Both the position numbers and the translations under genes were made by a program. Below are positions 13,501-28,500 of a DNA stretch of 64,000 nt, piece after piece (the first letter of the stretch is position 1; every line of letters starts with the position of its first letter). The stretch spans positions 4,382,149-4,446,148 of the forward strand of contig NC_079898.1 in assembly GCF_024868665.1 (NCBI RefSeq). Direction: 5' to 3'. The DNA comes from Triplophysa rosa (Eukaryota > Chordata > Actinopteri > Cypriniformes > Nemacheilidae). A model generated the notes under the pieces. The model was not told the DNA's origin, searched no databases, and saw nothing but the letters and a program-made list of their open reading frames with translations.

Positions 13501-16500
13501 TCATCACTTTGGGGGTTCGGATATGGAGAACTGCTCCTCGCTTGATTTAACATCCAGGTTTAAACATCATTTGCACATAATGGCAGTCATGAGAACACAA
13601 GGATTTAATCATGTAGAACATTCCAACAACATTGCTCATTACAACATTACAGTATGCTGGAAAATGTTGTGACTGTAATGTCTTACGACCTACCAGAGGT
13701 GCACCTTTAAGACAGCTTTATGTTTAAAATAGTGTCTCTGATGTAAGCTGTAAACGTGAAGTCAATCACTAAAATGGCCTAACTGGCTAGGAAAAAGGTT
13801 CATTGATACCTTATGACTGTCAATGAGATTCAGGACGAGGTCTATGTCCCCATGTACAGGCTGATCTTCAGCCAGCTGTGGTTCCACTTTATACAGCCAG
13901 TCGATGAGAGCCTGCAGCGCGTCTGTGAACTGACCTGAGAACAGCAGAGCTTCCTCCAACTTGTTTTGTCTGTAGGGAAAAAAAGGGGTCAAATAAATAC
14001 TAAGAACAAAAATCCTCTTTTTTGATCATTAACAATAAACATATATATTTGAAGAGTTTGGTTCCAAAATGAGATAACTCCGTTTTTAAAAAAATTAAAT
14101 CATGTTTTTTTGTTGTGCATTCCAATTACTATCAATCACTCTGCAGTTGGTTTGTTTTGATTTAAGCCGTAATACCTAAAAAATACAGCAAACTTACAGA
14201 ATAAAACACAATAAAAACACGATAACATAATAAAAAACATGATTTTAGAACATTTTAAAACAAAACTCTTCATTTACATAAATACATTTGTCAGATGCCT
14301 TAATCGCAACGGACAGTTCATTCAGAAAATGTTTTTATACATGTATGGGTTCTTAATCAAACCCATGACTTTTACTCTGCTAACACAATGCTCTGCTAAT
14401 TCTTTTACTATTTTACCAAATATAAAAAAAATTATATTCAGTTTACCATCAAATATTATAGACCCCCTGTGGTGAAAATCAAGTTTGTAGTGTTGTTTTT
14501 ATGTTTATGTTGTGTGTTTAATATGCTTTAAGACAAACCATGTGCTAATTTATCATTTTAAACCACTGCTGAGTATTTTCTTCATAAAACTGAAGTTTCC
14601 CAGAGAAAGTTTAAAAAATGCCCCGGTTTGTGATGTCATAAACCTGTAACCAATCACATCAACTTATTTGACCCCGTGTATCAGCATTTCCAGCCGTAAA
14701 TATGCAAGGATGGTGCATAAATTTGGCTCTGAAACGATCAGCTGTCAGTTTCATTCGTGTCAGGTGGGGTTCATTTGCATATTCATAAATCTGCGTATAC
14801 TTAATGAAGCTGGGGTGTAGAGTACATTCAAGCTATTTTAAGGCAGGATAAAAATCACAGGAAGAAAGCTCAAACATGCAACTTCGATGGTCAATGAATA
14901 GTTTTTTAATGAGTAAAATGATCAACCACGGGGGGACTTATAATAAGTATAAAATATATTATAAATATCAAATTGCACTCAAGAACATTGAGCAGATTTT
15001 TAATATATACAACCCCAAAACTAATAGGAGAACTTGGCAGGAGAAGATGTCTTGAAGCAAAAAAATCCCCAAATATGTAATAAATGGTTTCTTTAAGGGT
15101 GGAATGTTAGCTGGCCATGTTTTCATGAGATTCACTGAAACATGAATGTACCTCTCCACAGATTTTCCACACACTGTGTCCCATTTGTCCCTGAGTTCGC
15201 TGAGCATGTCATCCAGTTTCTGGTTGTCATCTTGCAAAGAGGTCTTGTCCTTCAAAGCTCGACCTGTACGACTCGTGGTGTCATACACTGAGTGTTTGCT
15301 GCCCAGGGCTTTCTGGAACTCCTACAATCCCAGCAACACAAGAAAAACAGAGGTCTACGGTCAATTACGGTCATCCAAATGTAGTTTAAGGTCATGAGTC
15401 CCACAACCTGTGAGGCTTTACGGGAAGCCTGGTGTCATCAAATCCTGCCACTTGTTTTTGTGTCTGACTCATCAGAACATGTGAGACACTGCTGAGCTGT
15501 TAATTACACCCCACAATCCTCCACTCCCACTCATATCCTGCTGTAAAACCACTGATGTGTTTTTAAATTTAGTGTGACTGAAGAGTTTGACTTCATTTTT
15601 AAAGACCTGACAAAATACTGTGAGGGATTATGAGATTTTAGTAGAGATAATCCAGCAAACACTCATCACAATGCTTCAGCTGCCCAAAAAAGTCTAGCAA
15701 AAACTAACAATGCTAGGAAAGCTTCTACTTGAATAAGGCAAGACTGAAATCTTCAAAACTGTTGGCCAATCCTGAAGTAACATCACTAATAATTTAGTGG
15801 TGCAACTAATCACAAAACTCACGGTTCGGATCACATTACTCATTTTGGGTCACGGATCGTATCAGCTAATGTAAATGCTCACTATAGTTTTATTATTATT
15901 ATATGAACAGTTTAGAGAATTTTATAAATATGAAGCTGTGAAAATACCCTGAAGATATCAACAGATTCATTTAACAGATTATTAAACATTATCGAACAGT
16001 TATTATTTATCTCTAAAAAAATGACTAATATATACAGTATATATATATAACAAATAAATATGATATAAACGTGCGATCAGATTTAATAGCTGACAATTGG
16101 ATCTCTAGATCAGATTATAAATATGACAGGTGGCGGTCAGAGTAAGTATTTCGACTGACTTTCTCTCAATCATGAGTGAGCAGCACATCAAAATTGCTGA
16201 ACTGGCACACGTTTAAGTTTTTTGTGGATCACTTATGGCGCATTGGATTGAGTCGTTTGCGCGAGATATATTCAAGGATGCTCTTTCATATTGTACTCTT
16301 CATGTCATTGTACTCGAGATAGTGGAGAGAGAAAGACTTCTTTTATGCTCTGTTCACACCAAACGCAAACAATCGCGTTCCTGTTTTTTACTCGCACAAA
16401 TCGCTTAAATTGCATTTGGTGTAAACACAACATTACTTTATGACGAATAAACTTGCAGTTAAATCCGTGCGTCACATGCATTCCGAAACATAGAGCACGA

Positions 16501-19500
16501 TCCGTACTGATCATGGATCAACTGCGATCAGTTTCACCACTAATAATAATCGTTACCACATTATGTACATATGGAAAAGTCAAATAAATCTCAGGTCAGA
16601 TACAGAGTACCACAGGGATCAGTTTTAGGCCCTGTCCTGTTCCCGTTCTACATGCTTCCTTTAGGAGATATGCTTATGTACATTTTATGAAACATCTGCA
16701 AGAATCCTAATCCTAAAATTAAATCTATCCTTTGTGACTAACAGAAATTAAAATACACATTAGCTGTAGGTGAGAAATCACCTGGTTTTGTGATTCATGT
16801 CTGTTGTTCCACATACACAGATGAGAAACAAACACGTTTTGGCTGATCAATATGAGTTTGAAAGAAAACAGACTTGTGTTGGTCACCTTGTGCTGGGTTA
16901 ACTGCATCTTGATCTTGTCTGGATCATTTGCAATCTCAAGCTCTGAATCCAAAGCTCTCTCTGACTCCTCCAGCCACTCCATCAGCTTGTTCCAGGTCTC
17001 GTGGAACTGTGGAAGACATTGGCATGAGAATCCATTCGATCAGTATATTGTACCATTTCCTGTTTCTGTCTTAGTTCAGACAGATTTTGATCTAATTAGA
17101 ATTCAGCAGATCATTTAAAGTGTTTCGAGTAATCAACAAAAATACAGTCAGTAAAAACAAGCCATGCAGTATTGTAGAATGTGAGTGGACTGCATCTCAT
17201 TTAGCACCTCTAGGACATTGATGCTTTTAAGCCATTCTACTGTCTTGCTTTAAAACAAATCACATCGTAGACTCTATCAAACTTCATTCGATTTTCTCCA
17301 GAAATTCTCTAATTAATTTTACCAGCAACAGCATGATCACCCTTAATTACACCCAGATGAGCTATATCACTATTAACGTCCAAAACCCTGCTTCCCTTCA
17401 TACTTATGAAATCCATTACTTTGGACTAAAAATGACTCATATTTTAGGAATAATGTTGATAATCTTTTTCTGTTGATAAGTACTGTAAGTAGTGTAGTCG
17501 AGGGGGACTTTTCGCACCTGTTTGGCCCGTTTCTTGGCGTCGTCCAGCAGGCGTCCTCTTTCCACTGACCGCTGCACCACTTTCTCCCAGCGGCTCTGAA
17601 CGCTTAGCAGCAGATTCTTGATCAACACCACATCCTGCTTCTGACTGAAGTACTTCAGGTGTGTCCCCGTCTTATCCAGCTCCATGATCTGATCCCGGTG
17701 AGAGTTCACCTCAATTACAAACACCTGTCGAAAGCCAGTACATTCAGTATGACATGACAAGTCAAGCTATGTCACTTTTCCTAACTTTGTGAGTTGCATC
17801 CTCGGATATGTTAACAAATCTATGTATGTGTAAGCTGTACACTTTCTGGCAACTTTTCCTTCAATATTTTGTACAATTTAGACACAGCACAGTTTTTATT
17901 TGTCCACATATCTAAATCAGAGGTTTTAAAGTCACGAGAACACATACATTCAGCCGAGTCTATTCAAACATTTGACTTGTAGTTTGCAATAAGCTGCTGT
18001 CTGTGTCTGTGACAGTGAAGCGTGCTGAGCTGCCCTGCATGTGGCCTTTTTAATAGACCTAAAGCTTCAATAAATGTGACACTTGGTAAAAGTGTAAATA
18101 GATGGAGATCACTGACCTTATGCTCATCTATCTGGAACATGATTGTCTCCAGAATAAGAGAGGCAGGAGATACCATAGTGAGGGTCTGCTCAACCTGCGT
18201 CAGCCAGTTAATGAAATCCTGCAGGGAGCTGTGAAAGTCTGTGGCCATCACCAGAGCCTCTTCCAGTTTCAACTGGACACAAACACATTAAAAAAACACA
18301 TATTTTCATCCTTTCCGGTTTTGTGTTTGGGTGTTCATATCGGTTCATCACCGATGGCTGACAGACATGACGATGTTGAGCTGGCATCGTGATTCCAACA
18401 AATGTTTCACTTTCATCACGTTACCATTTCAGCTGTGCTGCAGGCTGCAAATCGCATTGTAAACAAATATAAACAAGGCTAGGGGGTGTCTAAGCTTGCA
18501 CGCACTCTACAGATCAGACTGGCCTGACTTTATAACTGTGGAGCTCACGCTGTATAAAGAGGACGCGCAGATTGTGCAGATCTCCCTAAAGAAGACTGGT
18601 GTCTGCGCAGCCCGCGTTGTACAGAGGAAACGCGTGTCTGCGCAGCCCGCGTTGTATGAAGAAGACGCGTGTCTACGCAGCCCGTGTTGTATAAAGAAGA
18701 CGCGTGTCTGCGCAGCCCGCATTGTATAAAGACTTGTGTCTGAGCAGCCCGAATCGTATGAAGAAGACGCGTGTCTGCGCAGCCCGTGTTGTATAAAGAA
18801 TACCCGTGTCTGCTCAGCCCGCATTGTCTAAAGACTTGTGTCTGCGCAGCCCGCGTTGTATGTAGAAGATGCGTGTCTGCGCAGCCCGCGTTGTATGTAG
18901 AAGATGCGTGTCTGCGCAGCCCGCGTTGTATGTAGAAGACGCGTGTCTGCGCAGCCCGCGTTGTATGTAGAAGACGCGTGTCTGCGCAGCCCGTGTTGTA
19001 TAAAGAAGACGCGTGTCTGCGGAGCCCACATTGTACAAAGAATACCCGTGTCTGCGCAGCCCGCATTGTCTAAAGACTTGTGTCTGCGCAGCCCGCGATG
19101 TATGTAGAAGACGCGTGTCTGCGCAGCCCGCGTTGTATAAAAAAGACGCGTGTCTGCGCAGCCCACATTGTACAAAGAATACCCGTGTCTGCGCAGCTCG
19201 CGATGTATAAATAATTAAGTTGCGCCTCACTTTATAACTTTTTTTATTGAATACAACATCAAAATAAAAATACAATCAAAGCCTCACTTCATAACTGTGA
19301 AGCTCGTACTGTAAAACGAAGACATGTCTCTGCGCAGCTCATGCCTAGACGCACCTCACTTTATAACGCCGCAGGGCGTTGTCATCTTCTATCGCGATGT
19401 TTCACTGTAGACATCGTCCGATGCCAATTTGGTAGACATAACCCAACCCTAATCTCTAACACTATTAACACTATCACTATTATATATGGCTAAGGATTAT

Positions 19501-22500
19501 AACAAACAACATCATGAAAAGTTCCTATAGTTTGTACTGTTCAGGATCGTACTGAATCAAAATCATGCGCGCGATGCGACTCTCAACATGACGTCTGTTT
19601 AACATCAGAAGAGCAGACTGAGGTATATCAGTGAAAGCTGAACACTGTAAGGAGGATTTCACTGTGATACAGATGTGCTTGTGCGGTCAAACATCCTGAG
19701 ACCTGATGTCTTTGCCAAAGCCCTATGTTTCCAGATTCAAAATGAATAAAATCCAATGGACAACTCGGATTCCAATCTAATTTGGACATTCCTGAAGTGT
19801 TTCGTTTCGCTCTAAACACGCATAAATGATTAACTTTCTATACGAACCCACCCCAAAATAAAAATTCTGTCATCAACCACACGTCGTTCTAAACCTGTGT
19901 GATGTTTGACTAGTGCTTTCATATTTTTTCATCCCTTTCTTGGCGTTTGACAGCCTCTGGTGCGTTTCTGTTGTACAAAAGAAAGCAGCGTGAAAAATCA
20001 TCAAATGTTTTTTCTTTTGGTTTGGAGCAATATGAGGTCGAGTAAGTACATGATGGTTGAACTATTCCTTGAATCCACCTTGGCAACTTATTTTTTTCGG
20101 GACTGATTTATAGCTCACTTCAGGCATGAGCTCAGGGGAAAATCATCCATTTGACTGCATCAAAGCGAATCTGATATCACAGATACAGTAACACAATCAG
20201 CACTTCACGTCTGGGATCCGACCCAACATCCCGGTGCTGATGACGATACGTAACACTGACAAGAGGAACACTAATGTTCTCTCTCACCTTCCTATCAGCC
20301 ACTTTGGCCTGCACACACTCCCATTTCTCCTGCAGGTTACGCAGGTCTAGTTCAGTGCTGCTGTCTTGACCTTCAGGGGTCATGGCCAAAATCTGCTGAC
20401 CTCTCTGAAGAAGCTGCTTGTATGTGTCCTCTTTTTCTTCCAGCGTGCTGCACAGTTCCTTTGAACACACAAACAAAGCATGCTTCAAGTCAACTACACA
20501 TACATTTACTTTTGAAAGACTCTCTGTAAATATGTGACCCTGGACAACAAAACCAGTCTTATGGGTCAATTCGAAATTGAGATTTTTACATCATCTGAAA
20601 GCTGAATAAATAAGCTTTCTATTGATATGCTTAAACCAGATAAACTCTAGAATCTGAGGCTGCAAAATTTAAAAAAAAAATTATACTGAGAATATCGCTT
20701 TTAAAGTTACAGTAATCAGAGACTCTGTAGAAGGTCGTTGCTAAGAAGAAACAGGTTTGTTTTAACACTACATACTGTAGACACCAAACTTGAGTTGGTA
20801 ATTCCCAAAGAGCGGGCAGCAGCGAGTGATGTTTGTATGCGTGTTTCTGGTCATTTTTGTTAGCAGTTTTGCTGCATCCACTCACAAAAATTAAGTTTTG
20901 AAATATCTTTGATTTTTGGCAAAAAAGAAAATTGATTATTTTGACTCATACAATGTATTTTTGGCTATTACTACAAATGTTCTCGTGCTTTTCATAGCTT
21001 TGAAAGTCTATAAACTAGAAAAGTATAACATTTGTATAAATATGCATTCAACTCAAACTGTTCAAGCAGATACTTGAGCAATGTTTTGGTCTGTCTATCT
21101 ATGTTAGAGAATAAAAATAATAATATAACAATTTTATATTAATATAAAATATTTGTTCCTGCCGGTGTTAGTTTTAAAGTCCTGTTGAACCGGAAGTTGC
21201 GATCGTTTTTACTTCCGTATTAAGACACATTTCCGAAAGAAATGGAATTTCTAATGAGAAAAATAGTGGGCGTGGCTTTCGTCTTTTCTGCGATTTGATT
21301 GGATGTATAAAAACAGCCGTTGCATTTTGAGATGAAACTGGAAGAAGACTGACAGTTAAGGGGAGGAGTTAACAGATGCTCCGCCCAAGCCGTCTAACAT
21401 ACCTCATTTAAGATGGATAGTCATTACAGGAGGAAAGTGCATTTTCAGATTTTAACTAAAGATTATGAGGGCACACGATTTGTAAAAAGAGAATGACCCA
21501 CATTGATAAACTATTTGCAATAAACGCTGCAGTATTTCATGAAAAAATAGGCATTGCCATTTTTAATTTCACTGGGACTTTAAGGGAACAGTTTATCCAG
21601 AAAAAAATCATATTTTACATAGTCAAGATAATGCAATGTGTGTTGACTGAGCATATATGCATAAATTAGAAAAAAGCAGTTTAAAATTGTTTCCTAATAT
21701 CTTCCTAATAAATTATTATTTTTGGCCTAACTATTCTTTTAAACAAGACATTTTGATATAAAAATATGTCAGGACGATATAAATGATTCGAAAGTTGCAA
21801 AAAGTTTGAAAAAAGTTCTAGTTCTACACAAATGTAATAATCACAGTGTTTGTCAAATGCATTGTATGTACCAGATGGGTGTCGAGTTGCTCGCGGGCAG
21901 TGTCTGGTAAACCTCCCACAGCCTTTGATTCTAACAGCTGACGTTCTGTGTCTTTTAACCACTGCTGCATATCTTCAATCTCACCATGGAAACCTTGAGC
22001 CTACAAAACAGAGCAGTCAGCGTCACAACAATAGAGTCACACATGAATTATCACAGGCCTGAGGGCTTTGTGTGTGAGTTAATGATCACAAAGATTATTA
22101 TTCTCCAAAAAAGGTAAAACACAAGAACAATGCTGTCTGGGATTAGACAGAGTAAACACGGCAATAAACAGCTATTTACATTCTTGCTCTCTTTTTTGAA
22201 TGTGAAATAATGAAATGTTTTGAGAGGATGTTCCATTTACAATGGAAGGAAACTTTTTTACGCATTATCAATGGCATGCCGTTCCGTTCAAAAAAATTAT
22301 AATCAAACTTTTGATTCATATTAAACAAAGTGGATTTCAGAAAGGATATTTTGGGGCATTATGTTTTTCGTAAATGGAAAAAGTATGCATTGTAAGATGT
22401 AAACTTTGAGTGAGAGCATGTGTGTGTGCGTGTGGACATCTCGCTCTTTACTGTTTCTCCTTCACATTCTTTAAGCTTAAGAGACGACATTTTTGGCCTC

Positions 22501-25500
22501 ATGTTGAGAACATCATCAATCATCAATCCATTTTAGGAAACATTCAGCCATTTAGATTCCAGAGGGTTGCCAGGTCTCTGGCTGTACTCGTGTCTGACCT
22601 GCAGCAGGGCATTGTCCAAAAGCAGCCTCCTCTCTTTAGTCTTTTCCAGGATTGTTTTCCAGCGCTGATTGAGATTCTCCAGTTTGTTCTGTAAACCGCT
22701 GGCCTCCTCTCCAGCACTGGACTCTATCAGATCACTGCCCGCCTTATTAACCGCCTCCACCGTTCTCTTATGGGCCAGAACGTCGTTCTGCAACACCTGC
22801 CCAATAGAAACCAAACTGAGATAAAAGATGCTTGATGAACGAAACATTTGGCAATCACATCAAAAGCATGTTGACATACGTGGTGCTTTGCGAGCTCGAT
22901 CTCGATGGCTTTTGGGTCACCACAGGCCTTCCTCTGTTCACTCAGCAGCTCTTCGGTGTGAGTAAGCCAAGCCAGAAGTTCATCTAACGCGTGCTGGAAC
23001 TGCCCTAATGCCAACAGCGCCCCCTCCAGTTTGTGCTGAAAGAGATAGAGAAAAGTTCCTAACGTCATTTTTTAAATGCAATATTACCAAACTAGTCACT
23101 ATTGGCAGCTAACAGAAGTGCAATCTGACCGAGATCCAACTGGGCACGACATGACAACGTTAGCTCAAGCAATGGTGCGAGTCGACGGGAGTGTTTTCAT
23201 TTTTGCAACTTTGTTAGGTGTCGCCAGTGGGAAAGAAATGGCCAACTTCTCCTTTAAAGGCAACATAAAACTGTACGTACAATGAGTGTGCGTTATTCTA
23301 AAGATACAATATTTTCCTAATCTTTCATCGAAAAGTCTAGTTTTAATGCCTGAAATGACTTTCCAGCCACTGACGTAACCGATGCTGCGTGGCCATGGAA
23401 ACGCAGTATTAACCAATAACATCACATCCATTTGGATTTTATCAGACTGTGTATGATTCATCTGTGCACTTTATTCCTAAAGAAAAAAACGTTCGTCTTT
23501 GTAATCTTTTATCAAAATGTAATAACTCGTGCCACCTGTGAAACAACTTTTCTATGGAAATCCCTTCCCCTAAAATGCATTCTGGTAAGCAATGTTCACT
23601 TTATACCATATCCTCTTTCGCTCTGACGCACAACGTTTGACATTGATTTATAATCTATAGTTTTCAGCCCTGTTCTCTGACCTGTCGGTTTATAATTTTT
23701 TTATCCAAGTTGTCCCAGAGCATTTTCAGCTCATTCACTGGCTCCAGGATGGTGCTGCGGTCGGCTTCCTCCACCACCTTCTTAAGCAGGAGTCCGGTCT
23801 GATGGTTCAACCTTTCCATCTCGATCTGCAGCTGGTACACCTCACCTTTAAACTTCTGCGCACATGAATCAAAACAGCAAGATCACAAGGTTTCACATTG
23901 GCTGCATTTACACGGATGCACAGATGTTATTGTTTCCAATGACCGCAGATGCATTACATGAGCACCCTAATGATTGAAGCACACTGGGATATCAGCGGGT
24001 CATGCGAGTACAAGGACTGTCCCGGGACAAGAGGATGTTCGCTCACCATAATGAGGACGAAATAGGTAATAAGATACACAAATGTGAGGAACATTAACTT
24101 AAATTTAAAAAATCAATACGGTTAATTCAGATGACAGCTCACAGCTCACCTTCATGTTTCAAAGCTCAAATCACCCATGACAAAAATGTAATCTCATAAG
24201 TGACTTGAAGATGCATACTGTGCCAAAACTCTGTCTCTGGCACACAAAGGAAATCTCAGAATGTAAGCGGATTAGTTCACCTGAAATCCATTTGAAACGG
24301 CTAATGGTTAAATGGTTACAATAATGCCAACTGTGCCAGATCAAAGGAATGAATCACTCCAAGTGTAAACACAGCTGCTATGTGGTCTGTCAGGTGAATT
24401 ATATTCATGAGACAGTCAGAAGTCAAAGGCTGTAGATAAATAACTTCATACTTTCATCTGCATTGACAATGACTGTCACAATAAGCATCAGGTCATGGGT
24501 ATGAGAAAATAAACCACACGCAAACCGTAAACCAATACCTTTAGTTCCTCCATCTGTTGTTTCACAGTCTCCAGGTCTGTGCCCACAGGCGACATCGAGT
24601 CAAGTTTGCCTTGCATAATATCCACAGAGTCAAACATGTTCTGGAAAGGAGGGGAAAACTATTGTCACATGGAAAAGAAAATCACAGCTTTACATCGAGT
24701 CGGGTTTCACTTCCAGCCGCAATACGAATGTGACTCGGATGAGCAACAATGAACTGAACAAAACTGAGCCACACCTTAACCAATTCTGGAGTTTGGGACA
24801 GTACAATTGTTTGATATTTATCTCATTTTTATTTGATATTCATCACATTCTCTTCATGAAGAGAATGACTGACTTTCATTAGAATGATAATGGAGAATCT
24901 GAGAGAACGTGAATGAAACAAACTGGGGTATATTGTGCTCTTAGCATATATAAAGAATGATTGATTCCTATCAACTCAACTCCTTCCCACTCAACTTTGT
25001 ATTTTTAGGGATAAGGCTAGAAATATGATTGTTTAGATGGGAACACTGATTGAAAAACATGCTAAAATACTCTTCGTTTTTAGTAATAACAGTTACTTAT
25101 GTTTTACTTTTTATTATATACTTCATTTTTTCACAAAACATATTAATTTTTAATTCAGAATTTAGGTGAGGTGAGCATTAAAAACAAATTAGAAAAGTAT
25201 TAGAAATAAGTTAATTTTGGTGAAATTCACACATTTTAAGAGCAAACAGTAATGAGTAATTCAATTCCTTTCAGACAGTGTAACTAGTGTGTTTTTATAG
25301 TGTTGATGATGTAATTAGTAATTAATGACATTTTTTAATAAAAAAATTTACCAAAATACACTAAAATAGTGAAGTAAAATCTTTTATCCACACTCAAATT
25401 TTCCACTGCCCTCACTTTACAAGACATGGAAATCACATCATGTGGATGATTAATAATGAATGAAGTAATACTGTATGCCCACATGAGCACATTCAGAATG

Positions 25501-28500
25501 GCAGGAATCACTCATAACCACAAACCAGTAATGGAAATGACTGAATGTGTGTGTCATAAATACCTGAAGACTGTCCTGAAACTGCACCGCTGCCTGCATG
25601 GCCTCCTCCAGCATCTCTACTATCTCCCTCCAGGTTTTATTCAGGGTTTCCCATGCAGAGTTCACCTAAGAAACAGACAGAGAGGAGATCTGAATCATCC
25701 ATCAACTTCACCAGAAGCACATGCTGAGTCTTAAACCAACGCATGTCAAGTATTGTCATGGTGTGCCAAATTACTGGTTGTGATTTACTACGACCCTATC
25801 CACTAATCGTTTTCTCTCCATTTTGGCCTTTCGTCCACACTGAGATGGCATTTTTTTCAACGAAAACCCACTCGAAAGTGGATACATTTGAAAACAACGT
25901 TTTCGCGTTGTAGTGTGGATGAGGAAAACGGAGGCGTTTAAAAACAATGACATGTTTTTCGTCATGTGACGCAGTTGTTTCGGCTGCTCTTCTGTTTGAT
26001 AGCATTAATGTCAGTTCGGATTTGTCAGTGCTTTGCGCTTGTCATTGTGCTGGTATTTGGGGCTTTATTTAACGCCCATCTGCCGTCAAAACCTTTAAAG
26101 TGATAATTCACCCAAAAATACAAATGCTTTGCTTTACTTATCCTCATGTCTATCCAAACGATAACACATGGTTAATATGTTAAAGGGGTCACATGACACG
26201 GAACATCAGGTTCCAAAACAATTGTACTGACAAGTAAGCCCACCTTACTTGCGTACACATTTGGGCGGTCTTAGTCAAATCATACCACGAACTGACGTAG
26301 ATTTGTGGGAGTGTGGTTACACGAGGCGTTTCAGGCAGGTCTGGGTGAGCATTCGCTTTTAGATAGAATGCATCTTTTGTTCCCACACTTTCATTTTTGC
26401 AATTTTACATGTCTAATACGGGCAACTTATAACACACCAAAGACACAGAAAAACACGTATTCGCACCATATGACCCCTTTAATGTTACTAACTTATATAT
26501 TTTAATGGTAAGTTTTTCTTTCAGAGAAGCAGTTGAAAGAAGAATCTAAAACCATTACCTCATCTATACTTTTCTTAATGACTGGTTTGTCAGGTTCTCC
26601 ACACGCTGTCATGAGTTCGGCTCCCAGATTCTGAACCACACTCAGTTCCTCTTGAAGTCCATCAATCTCCTCTCTAAAGCTCTGTGAAGCAGAGGCAGAT
26701 GCTATGAATATGTCGATCAAACCTGAATGAATACTACAGTGCATGTGCTCTCTGAAAGGCTCCAGACCTCCACGGACTCTTGCTGTTGTTTGACCACTGA
26801 AGGGTCGACTCCTGGCTCCTCCAGCTCTTTCAGCAGGTCATGCGTGTCCTTGATGGTGACGATGAGAGCGCAGTGGTCACACCAAAACTTTTCAGCCAGG
26901 TCCATGACGTCCAGAAGCTTCCCCTCTCTTTCCTCCAAAAGAGCTTGGATGTCACTCCATAGAAACACCATCTGGTCCAGTTTGTCTTGAACAGCTTCAA
27001 AACCAAAAAAGGCAGAGCATCTCCATTTGCTTTGAAATAACACAGCAACATTGTCTTAAAAGTGTAAGCAAAGTAACTCGTTAGGCCATAACTTCTAGCA
27101 GATGCTTTGGACTGTGTCAACCAACTTAGCAGGGAAAAAAGATACATTAATATGGTTTGAGTTCAGTTTAGATCAAATTGATGTGAAATGCTCCAAATGT
27201 CACCCTGAGATTTCTTTCTCAAGATTCTATGCACAAGATGTAAGGTACTGTACATGAGGTAAACTTTGACTCTTAAGTAGGGTTGGGAATCGAAAATCAA
27301 TTCCAATTTAGAATTGGAATCGAAAGGCTAGGAATCGGATCGGAATCGAAAGGAATAGGAATCGGATACTTGAGATTCAAATTTGAATTCCTCTTATCAA
27401 TTCCTGTGTGCATATTTTCAGAAAAGTACATGCGTTGCATGATCTGCTGATATCTCAATAAAAGCCCTTATGAAAATTATCGATATTTTTTACTGTAGTA
27501 AGCATAGTTTAGCTATAGAATTTGCATTAAAGCACAGGAATCACAAATTAACCATAGTTGCATTATAGTAACTGCAGTTTAACCATGATGTAGTTCAACT
27601 ATGATAATACAAATTGTAATAAATCAGAAAAGGTGTGTTTCTATGTGTAAATATACACAAAACGGTGCTCATAAATATATAAATATATTTTGCAAACAAG
27701 TCAATAAGAAGGCTAAATGACCATACAGGTTGATATCTAAATGTTTTACTTCAACTGTGGAATCGAAACTGGGAATCGATAAGAATCGAAATCGATAAGC
27801 AGAATCGGAATTGGAATCGATAAAATTGAAACGATTCCCAACCCTACTCTTAAGAGAATGTGTACCTTTGGCCGAGTGGTCTTTGTCTGCTCCTTCAGAG
27901 CGGGCAATCATCTCCTCTCCTCGCTGTTTGAGGGTCTCATACGAGGGCTGAAGTTTCTCCAGATCTACAGCCACAGCTTTGTTCTCAGATATCTGCTCCC
28001 GTATCTTCTCCACCTCCACTGAAATGGAAGGAGGTTGACGGAGGCGCTCGGCGATGCGCTCCAGAGACTCCAACATGGGGTCAATCTTATCGTGAAACTG
28101 CAATGCGTTCAGAAAATTCAGGTTTTTAACCCTTCAGAAGCAAAACGAGATCTTGCCCATAAAGAGTGAAAATGCGTAGCAGTGTTGACCTGAGTGGATT
28201 TGGAGATGGCCTCGTCGAGAGCAGCGGCTCTGTGTTTGACATCGACTTTAAGCTGGCTGTACAATCTATCTGCCGTCTGGTATTTCTCTCTGATGGGCTG
28301 TCCCTCCGACGGACTCAACTCCACCAGCTGAGGTCCGGTTTTATTCATCTTGTCGATGTGCGGCTTGTGCTCGGCTATCAGTTCCCTCATTTGCTGAGAA
28401 GCAGAAGTGTCGTATCATCAGGATAGAAAGCAATGGATTGTCAACAGCATTACCACATAAAAGCTAAAGGTCCAACACGATCTGACCTTCCACTATATAC

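Noticed and set aside
18588..19208. Possible CRISPR-like array
   Set aside because: Units are directly contiguous with no unique spacers, in a vertebrate intron.
18545..19275. Long overlapping minus-strand frames (up to 173 codons) with repeats such as [15 protein letters not shown]
   Set aside because: They come from a stop-free 35-bp tandem unit read in three phases; no start context, splice sites or codon bias, and similar frames exist on the other strand.
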